From Haematobia irritans (lineage: Eukaryota > Arthropoda > Insecta > Diptera > Muscidae), in assembly GCF_050003625.1 (NCBI RefSeq), contig NC_134398.1, positions 91,797,913 to 91,861,912 of the forward strand: a DNA stretch of 64,000 bases, in the 5' to 3' direction. The notes under the pieces are model-generated. The model worked only from the letters and a program-made list of their open reading frames with translations. It did no database searches and had not been told where the DNA came from. This document shows positions 23,731 to 35,235 of this stretch, one piece after another. A program made the translations under genes and the position numbers. Within the stretch, counting starts at the first letter, position 1, and the number at the start of each line of letters is the position of its first letter.

Positions 23731-24169
23731 GTTGAAATGTGATAGTCCAATAATTTCTGAAATTCAAAAAAAAAAAAAAAAAATAGAAAAAAAATTATTT
23801 TGGATAAATATTTTTTTGGTGCTTTTCCTTTCCCACCTGACATGATGTCTTAAAAATACAATTTTCACATTTCTAATTCCAAATTCAATTCGAAACCTTT
23901 CTGATTTACTATCGAATAATTTAATATTGATTGTTCCACGGATTAGCATACATTTTCCGGATTGGAGAAATGTTCCGCCGGATTAGCCATCGTTTGGAAT
24001 TGTATGCCACAAATTTTACAATGTATATCCTTTTTACCATTCGAACATTAAAACTGGGCATTACTCTCTACACATTTTATATATTCTGAAGGCATATTGT
24101 GTTGACGGCTAATCGTTAATATGATTGATTTTGTAAAATGTTTCCGGACAAAGAAAACAATAACGTAAC
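23731..24169 (-). pseudogene. Possible BED-type zinc-finger remnant
   Basis: After an A-tract (23767-23785), the minus strand at about 24000-24160 can be read as FVRKHFTKS, then [10 protein letters not shown], stop, CSNGKK, then IHCKICGIQFQTMANP. The spacing of KHFTK, KC and CSNG resembles the BED finger of hAT-type transposases and ZBED proteins, with one cysteine changed and a stop. It is fused in frame to the kinase fragment upstream. The call rests on a short motif and is weak. Confidence 0.3.
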
Positions 24170-24403
24170 TCCGTTTATTAGATGTAACCAAGATATTTTT
24201 CGATTTCAAATCACGATGGGCAATTGCTGGTTTGTCACGTGTTCCCACAATGTCCATGTGGAGGTGAGCCGAACCTGTGGCAATTTATAAGGTCATACTC
24301 AGCACTGTGTTTGTATCTACAGTATTCGATGTAAAGTAATCAAAAAGTGAACCATTCTCATGGTAATCTGTGACCAGCCATAAGTGTGTCCAAGTTCCAT
24401 TAT
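24170..24403 (-). pseudogene. Activin type I receptor (Baboon-like) kinase exon fragment
   Basis: On the minus strand an exon begins at 24403 directly after a splice-acceptor-like 'tttgttttag'. It reads [38 protein letters not shown], stop, [20 protein letters not shown], then [16 protein letters not shown]. This spans the end of the N-lobe through the catalytic loop (HRDLKSKN) of TGF-beta family type I receptor kinases. The DNGTWTQLW and [10 protein letters not shown] signatures point to Baboon rather than Thickveins or Saxophone. A stop replaces a serine codon near 24268, and homology ends before the DLG motif, so it is a dead fragment, not the functional gene. Confidence 0.75.
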
Positions 24404-24429
24404 CTAAAACAAACAATCGTCAAGTATAT

Positions 24430-24547
24430 ATTTTAGACTTTGTTTGCATTTCTGTAATATCCTGTATTCAATATTGGATCGTACTCAAAATCCTCAGGAG
24501 CAAATGGACGGGCTCGACTGGTACCATGATCTTCTTCAATCTTATTT
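24430..24547 (-). pseudogene. Unknown exon-like fragment
   Basis: On the minus strand, after 'aaataaataag', an open stretch reads KIEEDHGTSRARPFAPEDF then EYDPILNTGYYRNANKV and a stop. Its residue composition looks like real protein, and it lies just upstream of the kinase exon in the same orientation. I do not recognise the family. It could be another captured exon or part of a transposon gene. Confidence 0.35.
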
Positions 24548-24964
24548 ATTTTTTATAAAAAATATTAATGTTGCTGGCCTTTACATCGTTTTTGCAAAGC
24601 GTCTCTCATATAACAAGTTATATCTGTTATATCAGTTTGTCCGCCATTTTCTATGTGTTATATATCGTTCGCAGAGTTGCCAAGGTAACATACGAGCCTA
24701 ATTTTCATTAATATACCCCCTTTTGACGACCGAATTTTAGACAAACATACTAAGTTCACGTGAAAATAAAATTAAACGAATAAATACAACTGTTCTTGCG
24801 AAAATATATTATAACTGCACGCTCCACAGTAGAATTCAATAAATTTTAATTATTTACAACCAATGAAATTATCTTTATCTTGGTCAAGCAATTTCCTGCA
24901 TTCCAATATTTGGACGTTCATTATTTCGTGCCGAAATTCTAATGAAATAGTGTCATGCTCTTTA
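24548..24964. other. Unassigned AT-rich sequence
   Basis: About 400 bp before the satellite, with no gene or terminal repeat that I can support. Confidence 0.4.
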
Positions 24965-26390
24965 GTGCGTCCAATAGTTTCTGGAAAATGTTGTTCTACA
25001 CTCGGCGTTTCCCAGACACATGTGGTATACCAAATTGTAGGTATTGATGTCCTCTACCAAGTTCCGTTGTCATTTTTGTGTACGAAGTCCATTCCTGGCC
25101 TCAGCGCTGAAAATACTATCCTGACCACCAGTGCGTCCAACAGTTTCTGGAAAATTTTGTTCTACACTCGGCGTTTCCCAGATACATGTGGTATACCAAA
25201 TTGTAGGTATTGATGTCCTCTACCAAGTTCCGTTGTCACTTTTGTGTACGAAGTCCATTCCTGCCCTCAGCGCTGGAAATACTGTCCTGACCACCAGTGC
25301 GTCCAACAGTTTCTGGAAAATTTTGTTCTACGCTCGGGGTTTCCCAGATACATGTGGTATACCAAATTGTAGGTATTGATGCCCTCTATCAATATCCGTT
25401 GTCACTTTTGTGTACGAAGTCCATTCCTGGCCTCAGCGCTGGAAATACTGTCCTGACCACCAGTGCGTCCAACAGTTTCTGGAAAATTTTGTTCTACACT
25501 CGGCGTTTCCCAGATACATGTGATATATCAAATTGTAGGTATTGATGCCCTCTACCAAGTTCCGTTGTCACTTTTGTGTACGAAGTCCATTCCTGGCCTC
25601 AGCGCTGGAAATAGTGTCCTGACCACCAGTGCGTCCAACAGTTTCTGGAAAATTTTGTTCTACACTCGGCGTTTCCCAGATACATGTGATATATCAAATT
25701 GTAGGTATTGATGCCCTCTACCAAGTTCCGTTGTCACTTTTGTGTACGAAGTCCATTCCTGGCCTCAGCGCTGGAAATAGTGTCCTGACCACCAGTGCGT
25801 CCAACAGTTTCTGGAAAATTTTGTTCTATACTCGGCGTTTCACAGATACATGTGGTATACCAAATTGTAGGTATTGATGCCCTCTATCAATATCTGTTGT
25901 CACTTTTGTGTACGAAGTCCATTCCTGGCCTCAGCGCTGGAAATACTGTCCTGACCGCCAGTGCGTCCAACAGTTTCTGGAAAATTTTGTTCTACACTCG
26001 GCGTTTCCCAGATACATGTGGTACACCAAATTGTAGGTATTGATGCCCTCTACCAAGTTCCGTTGCCAGTTTTGTGTACGAAGTCAATTCCTGGCCTCAA
26101 CGCTGGAAATACTGTCCTGACCACCAGTGCGTCCAACAGTTTCTGGAAATTTTTGTTCTACACTCGGCGTTTCCCAGATACATGTTGTATACCAAATTGT
26201 AGGTATTGATGCCCTCTATCAATATCCGTTGTCACTTTTGTGTACGAAGTCCATTCCTGGACTCCACGTGGGAAATAGTGTCCTGACCACCAGTACCCAA
26301 TAATAACCAAGCTAAATAACATTGAACAGGCACATGTGGCACACCAAATTGTAGGTAAAGGTGTTCTCTATCATATTCTGTGTATAAATC
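24965..26390 (+). repeat. 166-bp satellite array, about 8.5 units
   Basis: Units start 'gtgcgtccaacagtttctgg' at 24965, 25131, 25297, 25463, 25629, 25795, 25961 and 26127, then degrade from 26293. Each has 'cactcggcgtttcccagata', 'accaaattgtaggtattgat', a variable 'ctctaccaagttccg' or 'ctctatcaatatccg', 'tgtgtacgaagtccattcc' and 'tgtcctgaccaccagt'. The variable block follows the order P P A P P A P A, hinting at a three-unit higher-order repeat. Units 4 and 5 are almost identical. Since 166 is not a multiple of three, the overlapping 82-codon frames are artefacts. Confidence 0.9.
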
Positions 26391-26530
26391 GTTGTTTTTA
26401 AGCACGGATAAACATAAATTTCATTAAATATTCTGTCTGTCCGTCTTATATTAATTCAGTTTGTGTCGTCTCTGTGTCACCCTGTTATTTTTTCGATAAC
26501 CCTGTTATCGAAAGTTAGCGACGTCGCTAT
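26391..26530 (+). repeat. End fragment of repeat D
   Basis: 'cgtctctgtgtcaccctgtt' and then GTTAGCGACGTCGCTA (about 26515-26529) match, in order, 43685-43745. A short 'tctgtctgtccgtc' tract precedes it. Confidence 0.5.
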
Positions 26531-26555
26531 CTTCACGCAAGTTCACGCAGGTTAA

Positions 26556-26920
26556 AGGCCGGTATGCAACTCTAGCGAAATTTTCGGTAGCAAAAATTTA
26601 TTTAAGTCTACAACAAAAAAACAGGGCTGTGTACAACAAATTTTAAACCAGCTAATCGCTTTTAAAAATTGTTAATATATGTTCCAAATATTCCTCAAAT
26701 AAATTGTTTATTATTTACACACCTTTTAAAACTTTTACGCACACAATGATTGTAATAAATTAAATGTTTGCTGCCAAAATATGCTTTTGACAACCCTGTT
26801 ATTTTCATTATAGGTGCGTACCAGCTTACGAAATTGAACGCTACCGAAAATTTCGTTAGCATAAATAGCAATGCATTTCTTATGGGAATGAAATTTTTCG
26901 CTAGAGGTGCATACCGGCCT
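26556..26920. mobile_element. MITE with AGGCCGGTATGCA ends, copy 3
   Basis: A 365-bp intact copy with inverted AGGCCGGTATGCA... termini, flanked by TTAA on both sides (26552-26555 and 26921-26924). TTAA duplication is characteristic of piggyBac-type transposition, but the copy at 57290 is flanked by TTT instead, so the class is uncertain. Confidence 0.75.
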
Positions 26921-26924
26921 TTAA

Positions 26925-27313
26925 GAAGAAATACCATGAGATGTGTTTAGTATGTTTAGGACATGTCAGATGACGTGGTAGTGTTACATAGCGCAACCAA
27001 TACTACACAGGGTGGAATTGTTGTTGGATAATTGTAGGTCGGTACAACAGTTTTAATTCATAAGTTACCCCTGAAATGCGTTAAGTTAAAGAAAATTAGC
27101 ATAAAATAGAGGTAATGAGACTGTTCAGAAAGAGATGGATAGTGGATCCATGGGGGGAGGGGGTACCAAGCAAAGATGGCTTCCCTGGAAAATTGGAGAG
27201 ATCGAGGATATAAAAGGGGGTGATTTGGACACATTTGGTATAAGTTCTAAGTAGTTGAGTTATCAGTGTCGGTGTGATTTAGGCCATTCGATATAATTGA
27301 AAGGTCCCAACCC
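26925..27313 (+). promoter_or_regulatory. Unassigned sequence with a TATA-like promoter motif
   Basis: Contains 'gaggatataaaaggggg' at about 27203-27219, a good TATA box with a GC-rich flank, followed by about 70 bp of sequence that could be a leader. It may be part of an LTR whose body has been split by the next elements, since 31150 onward does not match any other repeat here. No protein is evident. Confidence 0.3.
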
Positions 27314-29231
27314 AATAAACACAGGATGAGCGTTTTTCAAATGCAACAACTTTTCAGTTTGAGGGTAACTATAATTATCAACATAAATTCAACTTGACTT
27401 GAAACAGCTCATATTCAATACATCTTCAAATTGTTTGCGAATTACTTCCAATTTGCCAAAATGTTGACGAAATCTTTGAAAAGGGGTTGAAGATAATATG
27501 AGAAAACTTTGACAAAACACTACCCTAAAATGCAACGAAAAAACCATGTGGTTTTCAATACTTGTTTGTGCAACGAAGTTCGTGGTCAATTGAAAGAAAT
27601 AAAAAACATTTTAGACAAAAAACTGAATTTACTCCAAATAGTTTCTAATAATACGTAAGTGAAAATAAAAAAATGATATGAAACTTTAAGGAAGACGCTA
27701 AATTATATCTCTTTGCCGAAAACTAAAATTATGGATTCTACGTTCTTTAAAACATTAAAAAGCTGACCGATGAAAAAATGTTGGACAAGTAACTGGAACT
27801 GCTTCAAATAGTTTATAATAATTGGTAAGTCAATATGAAAAATTAAATCAACACTTTAGAGAAGTCACTAAATTTAAATCTCATTGCAGAAAACTAAAAT
27901 ATTTGGATGCTGCATTCTTGGAAACATTAAGAGGTTGACCAATGAAAAATGATGGTGGCTTATCGAAAAGAGAAAGTTTCCATAAATCAAAGTACAATGA
28001 ATTAAACTTGGTATTTATGCTTTTCCATATCAACTACTGGGTGATAATTCGCATCACGCCTATAGTTTAATTTACATCGCATCATCGGTTTAATTTGATA
28101 TTTTGTGAATTGAAATTGCTGGAAATTTATTCTAACTCTCTAGTCATCAAGTTCCTTGCTAATTTCCCGAATTTTAATGAGTTTTACAAGAATTTTGTGA
28201 CACCAACGTTCTTGAGGAATTTTGTGGGTTTCAATACATTTTGTGCCACGAAGTACGTGGTCAGTTATTTTTATTGGCATAAAACTGAAATTAATCCAAA
28301 ACGGTAATTATAATTGGTAAGTCAAAATAAAAAGTGAAATGAAAACGTAATGGAAATCACAAAACTCGATTGTTTTGCAGAAAACTAAAATCATTGGATG
28401 TTATATTCTTGGGAGATGTTGACCGGTGAAAAAATGATGAAGGAAACAACAAAGAAAAGATTCCAGAAAACTTGCAAAGTGCAACCAATTAAAACAAAGT
28501 GCAGCAGTTCCTAAATCAAGAACTTCTGGATGAAAATGTGCATTACATCAATTTACATTCCGTCATCAGTTTGATATTTTGTGAATTCCTCTTGATGGAA
28601 TCTATTCTAACACGCAGGCCAGCAAGTTCCTCGATAGTAATTATTTGAAATTGTCAGCATATTAATTAATAATTAGTTAATTAATAGTTATGTGACACCA
28701 ACATTATGGGGGAAATTATACATGAAAAATGTTTAAGTTATTTAAAGTTGTATTGATAGTTTTAGTTATTAATACCTTTAATAAGATAATTATGTTTTGA
28801 TTGGTATTATAACATATTATTATTTTTATATAGTGTTAATGTTATTTTTAATATTATTATATTTTTAACGAAAAAAATTAATAAAATTTACAAAATCACT
28901 AGAAATTTAGTGTTGACTTTCAGTAAGAACTGGGATTGACTTTCATGCAAATTGTGGTTAGAAAATATTCGCAGCAATATTAGTTTTTAATTTGTCTCAC
29001 ATTGAAAACTGTTTGAGAAATTATTGAGTAGCAATGCATTTCAATTTGAGGATTACAATTGAGAGATTATTGCTATTGTGTTGAATTTTACTGTTGAGGG
29101 TAATGTCTGTTTTTTGTTGAGAACGCGATTTTCTCAACAATTTCTCAACTTGAATATTACCCTAATCCTTTGAAAAAATGTTTGAAAAATTATTGCATTT
29201 TAGTATTTTTCAAACGTTTGTGTTTATTGGG
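27314..29231 (+). mobile_element. 1,918-bp element, tandem unit 1
   Basis: Ends with 'aataaacacaggatgagcg' at the left and 'aaacgtttgtgtttattggg' at the right, an imperfect inverted terminal repeat. Inside are three modules that each carry an exon-like stretch, a GTAAGT donor (about 27655, 27822, 28318) and a TTTGCAG-type acceptor 70-80 nt later (about 27722 as TTTGCCG, 27890, 28380), followed each time by AAAACTAAAAT. Exon-like translations repeat too (KEIKNILDKKLNLLQIVSNN and LTDEKMLDK, stop, LELLQIVYNNW). A palindrome GTTGAGAACGCGATTTTCTC lies near 29120. A 70-codon frame (28095-28307) is one of the decayed exons. Confidence 0.65.
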
Positions 29232-31149
29232 AATAAACACAGGATGAGCGTTTTTCAAATGCAACAACTTTTCAGTTTGAGGGTAACTATAATTATCAAC
29301 ATAAATTCAACTTGACTTGAAACAGCTCATATTCAATACATCTTCAAATTGTTTGCGAATTACTTCCAATTTGCCAAAATGTTGACGAAATCTTTGAAAA
29401 GGGGTTGAAGATAATATGAGAAAACTTTGACAAAACACTACCCTAAAATGCAACGAAAAAACCATGTGGTTTTCAATACTTGTTTGTGCAACGAAGTTCG
29501 TGGTCAATTGAAAGAAATAAAAAACATTTTAGACAAAAAACTGAATTTACTCCAAATAGTTTCTAATAATACGTAAGTGAAAATAAAAAAATGATATGAA
29601 ACTTTAAGGAAGACGCTAAATTATATCTCTTTGCCGAAAACTAAAATTATGGATTCTACGTTCTTTAAAACATTAAAAAGCTGACCGATGAAAAAATGTT
29701 GGACAAGTAACTGGAACTGCTTCAAATAGTTTATAATAATTGGTAAGTCAATATGAAAAATTAAATCAACACTTTAGAGAAGTCACTAAATTTAAATCTC
29801 ATTGCAGAAAACTAAAATATTTGGATGCTGCATTCTTGGAAACATTAAGAGGTTGACCAATGAAAAATGATGGTGGCTTATCGAAAAGAGAAAGTTTCCA
29901 TAAATCAAAGTACAATGAATTAAACTTGGTATTTATGCTTTTCCATATCAACTACTGGGTGATAATTCGCATCACGCCTATAGTTTAATTTACATCGCAT
30001 CATCGGTTTAATTTGATATTTTGTGAATTGAAATTGCTGGAAATTTATTCTAACTCTCTAGTCATCAAGTTCCTTGCTAATTTCCCGAATTTTAATGAGT
30101 TTTACAAGAATTTTGTGACACCAACGTTCTTGAGGAATTTTGTGGGTTTCAATACATTTTGTGCCACGAAGTACGTGGTCAGTTATTTTTATTGGCATAA
30201 AACTGAAATTAATCCAAAACGGTAATTATAATTGGTAAGTCAAAATAAAAAGTGAAATGAAAACGTAATGGAAATCACAAAACTCGATTGTTTTGCAGAA
30301 AACTAAAATCATTGGATGTTATATTCTTGGGAGATGTTGACCGGTGAAAAAATGATGAAGGAAACAACAAAGAAAAGATTCCAGAAAACTTGCAAAGTGC
30401 AACCAATTAAAACAAAGTGCAGCAGTTCCTAAATCAAGAACTTCTGGATGAAAATGTGCATTACATCAATTTACATTCCGTCATCAGTTTGATATTTTGT
30501 GAATTCCTCTTGATGGAATCTATTCTAACACGCAGGCCAGCAAGTTCCTCGATAGTAATTATTTGAAATTGTCAGCATATTAATTAATAATTAGTTAATT
30601 AATAGTTATGTGACACCAACATTATGGGGGAAATTATACATGAAAAATGTTTAAGTTATTTAAAGTTGTATTGATAGTTTTAGTTATTAATACCTTTAAT
30701 AAGATAATTATGTTTTGATTGGTATTATAACATATTATTATTTTTATATAGTGTTAATGTTATTTTTAATATTATTATATTTTTAACGAAAAAAATTAAT
30801 AAAATTTACAAAATCACTAGAAATTTAGTGTTGACTTTCAGTAAGAACTGGGATTGACTTTCATGCAAATTGTGGTTAGAAAATATTCGCAGCAATATTA
30901 GTTTTTAATTTGTCTCACATTGAAAACTGTTTGAGAAATTATTGAGTAGCAATGCATTTCAATTTGAGGATTACAATTGAGAGATTATTGCTATTGTGTT
31001 GAATTTTACTGTTGAGGGTAATGTCTGTTTTTTGTTGAGAACGCGATTTTCTCAACAATTTCTCAACTTGAATATTACCCTAATCCTTTGAAAAAATGTT
31101 TGAAAAATTATTGCATTTTAGTATTTTTCAAACGTTTGTGTTTATTGGG
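29232..31149 (+). mobile_element. 1,918-bp element, tandem unit 2
   Basis: Repeats 27314-29231 at a constant offset of 1,918 bp; every line I compared is identical, including the 70-codon frame at 30013-30225. The junction reads 'tttattgggaataaacac', joining the right end of unit 1 directly to the left end of unit 2. Either a very recent tandem duplication or an assembly artefact. Confidence 0.75.
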
Positions 31150-32419
31150 GTTAGAGGAAAGCGAGATTTTAAAGTATTTTAATTGGTGGCTATAGACAAT
31201 GTATTTTATAATTTTAGAGAACCGGAAATAATTATAATAATAATTATAATTATAAATATAATTATATTGGTGGATTTAGTGATTTTTTTATTTATTTTGC
31301 GGTGTGAAAGCGAGACCAGTGTCAAGTAAGTTGTTAAATAGACATATATGAGGATTGTGTGGTAATTTGAAGTTTTCTGATATTAAAGGAAAAGCCTCCT
31401 GGACGAACAGGAGGCCGATATTTTTTGGTATTATCCACTTGGGATCACCGGAGGGACGAGAACAGTGTACTCTAGGAAAGAAAGAACGTCAGTGAAGATT
31501 GGATTTGTCCCTTTATGGAAGCAGCCAACTTTATTGGATTAAAAGTATTGGCACAGGGTGAATCTTTGTGTTCCTAAGGTAGGACGTATTGTAGAGTGAA
31601 GAGACAATTTTTATGGAAGCAGCCAACTTTATTGGATTAAAAGTATTGGCACAGGGTGAATCTTTGTGTTCCTAAGGTAGGACGTATTGTAGAGTGAAGA
31701 GACAATTTTTAAGGGACCGGCCGTGCAATTGTCATAGTGAAAGACGGCCTATTTTTTGGAAATCCAAGATTTATATTTCGCGATCGTAAACCCAGAGTTG
31801 GGGAAACTAATTTATCCACTGGTGCGCCTAAAAGAAGCCACAAGATTATTATCATAAATCGTGTTTTTTTATTGTTACACACACGTATGCAACAAAAATC
31901 TGAATTTGAAATTTTTTTGTTAGATTTAATATTTTTTGTGTTATTAAAACTTCCCCTTGAGAGTAACGTTTGTCAAAGGATTTGCAAAGACTTGGTGCGG
32001 TAAGGTAGGGTATTTGCCCATTTTTACTGTCTCCTCCCCTGACTAAGTGAGCTCCCTTAGGTAGGCTGTAGGTGAATCAGTGTTGCCCTTTAGTGTAGCA
32101 TGACATTTTTGTTATCTTCAATCTTTGCAGGTTCTTGGGTTAGGTCAATATAAGTGTCCACATTGTGTTCATTAAATGATCTCTGGTTTTGAGTTAGATA
32201 TCGGGTCTACTGGACCATTCGTTGAATTGCTTGTTAAAAAACAAAATATCGTTTATTGGCGTGATAGTCTTGATTAATTGTTAAAGAAAGTAGTAAGTCT
32301 ATATTTTGCGAGTTATTTTTTATTTCATTTATTATTCTCCAAAATAATATTTGGAAGGCCTATAAGAATTTGATAATAATTAAGTGATAGAAAAATATAA
32401 AATAAAAATAATAGAATTA
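31150..32419. other. Unassigned sequence with a 98-bp tandem duplication
   Basis: Contains GCCTCCTGGACGAACAGGAG plus GC (about 31395), an 8-bp-stem hairpin; and a 98-bp unit ('tttatggaagcagccaactt' to 'gaagagacaattt') duplicated at 31512-31609 and 31610-31707. The left boundary continues whatever was interrupted at 27313. An 88-codon frame at 31737-32003 has no recognisable domain and is probably chance. Confidence 0.4.
31512..31707 (+). repeat. 98-bp tandem duplication
   Basis: Two successive, seemingly identical 98-bp units, as seen from the repeated 'ggcacagggtgaatctttg' and 'cctaaggtaggacgtattg' at the same spacing. Confidence 0.85.
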
Positions 32420-34955
32420 ACAATTTTAAAGAAAAACAAGTATATACGGCCGTAAGTTCGGCCAGGCCGAAGCTTATGTACCCTCCATCATGGATTGCGT
32501 AGAAACTTCTTCTAAACACTCCCATCCACAATCGAATTACTTAAGTTGCGGTAACGCTTGCCGATGGCAAGGTATCTTAAAACCTCCTCACACCATCTTC
32601 TAAATTGTATGTAAGTCCATACGTGGTATATATTAAATCAAAAAAGATCGATCCAATACGTACACTAATAGAAAAAATTACGTTCCGTAGTCGTGAACGG
32701 ACGGTGACAAAATGAAACGGAAACGTTCACAAAAAAATCAAAACGGAATGTTCACTATTTCGTCCACGGGCGTTCACGATTTCATGAACGGCATTCGTTT
32801 TTCTTTGGCCATGACAAGTCTTAAAATAATCGTTAGATGTTATTATGGTAACTCCCTCGGTGGTACAATGTGATAAGGCGACTGTTAACGCATGGTGCAG
32901 AAAACACAGGTTCGAGTCACGCCAGCAGAAATCTTTTTTTTTTAATTTTGTTTATAAAGTCGTAACCATAGCGTTGTCAGATCATGAACGCTGGTTGTTG
33001 TTTTGACAACGCATGGTGTCATTTTATCGTTGTCAGATTGACACCGCCTGTTCTCAGTTTGACACCACATGTGTGTTGATTCACTTTCATGAACGAATCG
33101 TTTTGAAATGAGCACGCCGTGCATGATTTTTTCTATGAGTGTATATAATTCAGTTTGACAAAGTAGACATAAAATTTTGACAAAATTTTCTACAGAAATA
33201 AAATTTTAACAAAATTTTCTATAGAAATAAAATTTTCACAAAATTTTCTATAGAAATAAAAAATTTTGACAAAATATTCTATAGAAAGAAAATTTTGACA
33301 AAAATTTCTACAGAAATAAAATTTTAACAAAATTTTCTATAGAAATAAACTTTTGACAAAATTTTCTATAGAAATAAAATCTTGGTAGATTATTTGTGGC
33401 TCGAGTGGCAACCATGATTATGAACCGAATAAAATTTGAACAAAATTTTCTATGGAAATAAAATTTTGACAAAATTTTCTATAGAAATAAAATTTTGAAA
33501 ATAATGAAAATTTTATTATGAACCGAATACAATTTTAACAAAATTTTCTCTAGAAATAAAATTTTGACAAAATTTTCTATAGAAATAAAATTTTGACAAA
33601 ATTTTCTATAGAAATAAAATTTTGGTAGATTATTTTTGGCTCTAGTGGCAACCATGATTATGAACCGATATGGACCAATTTTTGTGTGATTGGACCAATT
33701 TTGGTATGGTTGTTAGCGACCATATACTAACACCACGTTCCTAATTTGAACCGGATCGGATGAATTTTGCTCCTCCAAGAGGCTCCGGAGGTCAAATCTG
33801 GAGAACGTTTTATATGGGGGCTATATATAATTATGGACCGATATGCACCAATTCTGTGACGGTTGTTAAAGATCATATACTGACACCATGTTCGCAAGCC
33901 AAATCTGGGGATCGGTTTATATGAGGGCTATATACAATTATGCATTTTTGCATGGTTGTTAGAGACCATATACCAACATCATGTACCAAATTTCAGCCGG
34001 ATCGGATGAAATATGCTTCTCTTAGAGGCTCCACAAGCCAAATCTGGGGATCGGTTTATATGGGGGCTATATATAATTAAAGACCGATATGGACCAATTT
34101 TTGCATGGTTGTTAGAGATCATATACCAACATCATGTACCAAATTTCAGCCGGATCGGATGAAATTTTCTTCTCTTTGAGACTCCGCAAGCCAAATCTGG
34201 GGATCGGTTTATATGGGGGCTATATATAATTATGGACCGATGTGGACCAATGTTTGCATGGTTGTTAGAGACCATATACCAATACCATGTACCAAATTTC
34301 AGCCGGATCGGATGAAATTTGCTTCTCTTTTAGGCTCCGCATGCCAAATCTGGGGATCGGTTTATATGGGGGCTATATATAATTATGGACCGATGTGGAC
34401 CAATTTTTGCACGATTGTTAGAGACCATTTGCCAACACCATGTACCAAACTTCAGCCGGATCGGATGAAATTTGCTTCTCTTTTAGGTTCCGCAAGCCAA
34501 ATCTGGGGATCGGTTTATATGGGGGCTATATATAATTATGGACCGATGTGGACCAATTTTTGCATGGTTGTTAGAGACCATATATCAACACCATGTACCA
34601 AATTTCAGCCGGATCGGATGAAATATGCTTCTGTTAGAGGCTCCACAAGCCAAATCTGAGGGTCCCTTTATATGGGGGCTATACGTAAAAGTGGACCGAT
34701 ATGGCCCATTTTCAATACCATCCGACCTACATCGATAACAACTACTTGTGCCAAGTTTCAAGTCGATAGCTTGTTTCGTTCGGAAGTTAGCGTGATTTCA
34801 ACAGACGGACGGACGGACGGACATGCTTAGATCGACTCAGAATTTCACCACGACCCAGAATATATATACTTTATGGGGTCTTAGAGCAATATTTCGATGT
34901 GTTACAAACGGAATGACAAAGTTAATATACCCCCATCCTATGATGGAGGGTATAA
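32420..34955 (+). repeat. Family A dispersed repeat, copy 2, with a MITE insert
   Basis: Complete copy. Hairpin AAGTTCGGCCAGGCCGAAGC at about 32453-32472 and GTACCCTCCATCATGG at the left; about a dozen 29-31 bp 'ttttctatagaaataaaa' units (33165-33620); about six units of roughly 153 bp (33660-34660), three of them in one open frame (34213-34659); GGAC tract (34803-34822); 'tatatatactttatggggtc'; and ATGATGGAGGGTATAA at 34938. The MITE at 32663-33141 interrupts the left part. Confidence 0.75.
32663..33141. mobile_element. 479-bp MITE with a tRNA-like module
   Basis: Inverted ends CACTAATAGAAAAAATTACG and, reversed at the right, CACTCATAGAAAAAATCATG, flanked by TA (32661-32662 and 33142-33143) inside family A. 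A tRNA-like stretch lies at about 32865-32930: a box-A-like GGTGGTACAATGTG and a box-B-like GGTTCGAGTCA, then an A/T run. No protein. It belongs by ends and target to the same group as 7516, 54003 and 58630. Confidence 0.7.
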
Positions 34956-35231
34956 TAAAGGGGGCAGAATAATTTATATTACGGTTATAGGAAATTATTG
35001 TTATTATTGTTATTTTTACATATAGTCGATGCTAGAATAAGGGAACAATCTTTAGTAAATAAATATGGCTTACTTTTGATGTTTTGTAACGAATCCATGA
35101 TGTGTTGAGTTTGGACTTTTGGGGGAAATTACGTGAGGTAAGTGTTGTGATGTGAGCGTGATTCCGGGGTCAAGTTAATTGAATGGGATGTCCACTTGAC
35201 CACGGTAGGGTTGGGCGGCTGGAGGTGTCCA
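34956..35231. other. Unassigned short spacer
   Basis: AT-rich spacer between family A and the SINE; nothing recognisable. Confidence 0.4.
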
Positions 35232-35235
35232 TCTA

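Noticed and set aside
25131..26209. Six overlapping 82-codon frames as a gene family
   Set aside because: They are the same frame of a 166-bp satellite; the unit length is not a multiple of three and each ends in the next unit.
31737..32003. 88-codon frame as a gene
   Set aside because: No domain, no start context, no similarity to anything recognised; likely chance.
32925..33140. CRISPR or other prokaryotic features, here and in the short-repeat arrays
   Set aside because: The genome is a eukaryote's; arrays have no unique spacers and are direct tandem repeats.
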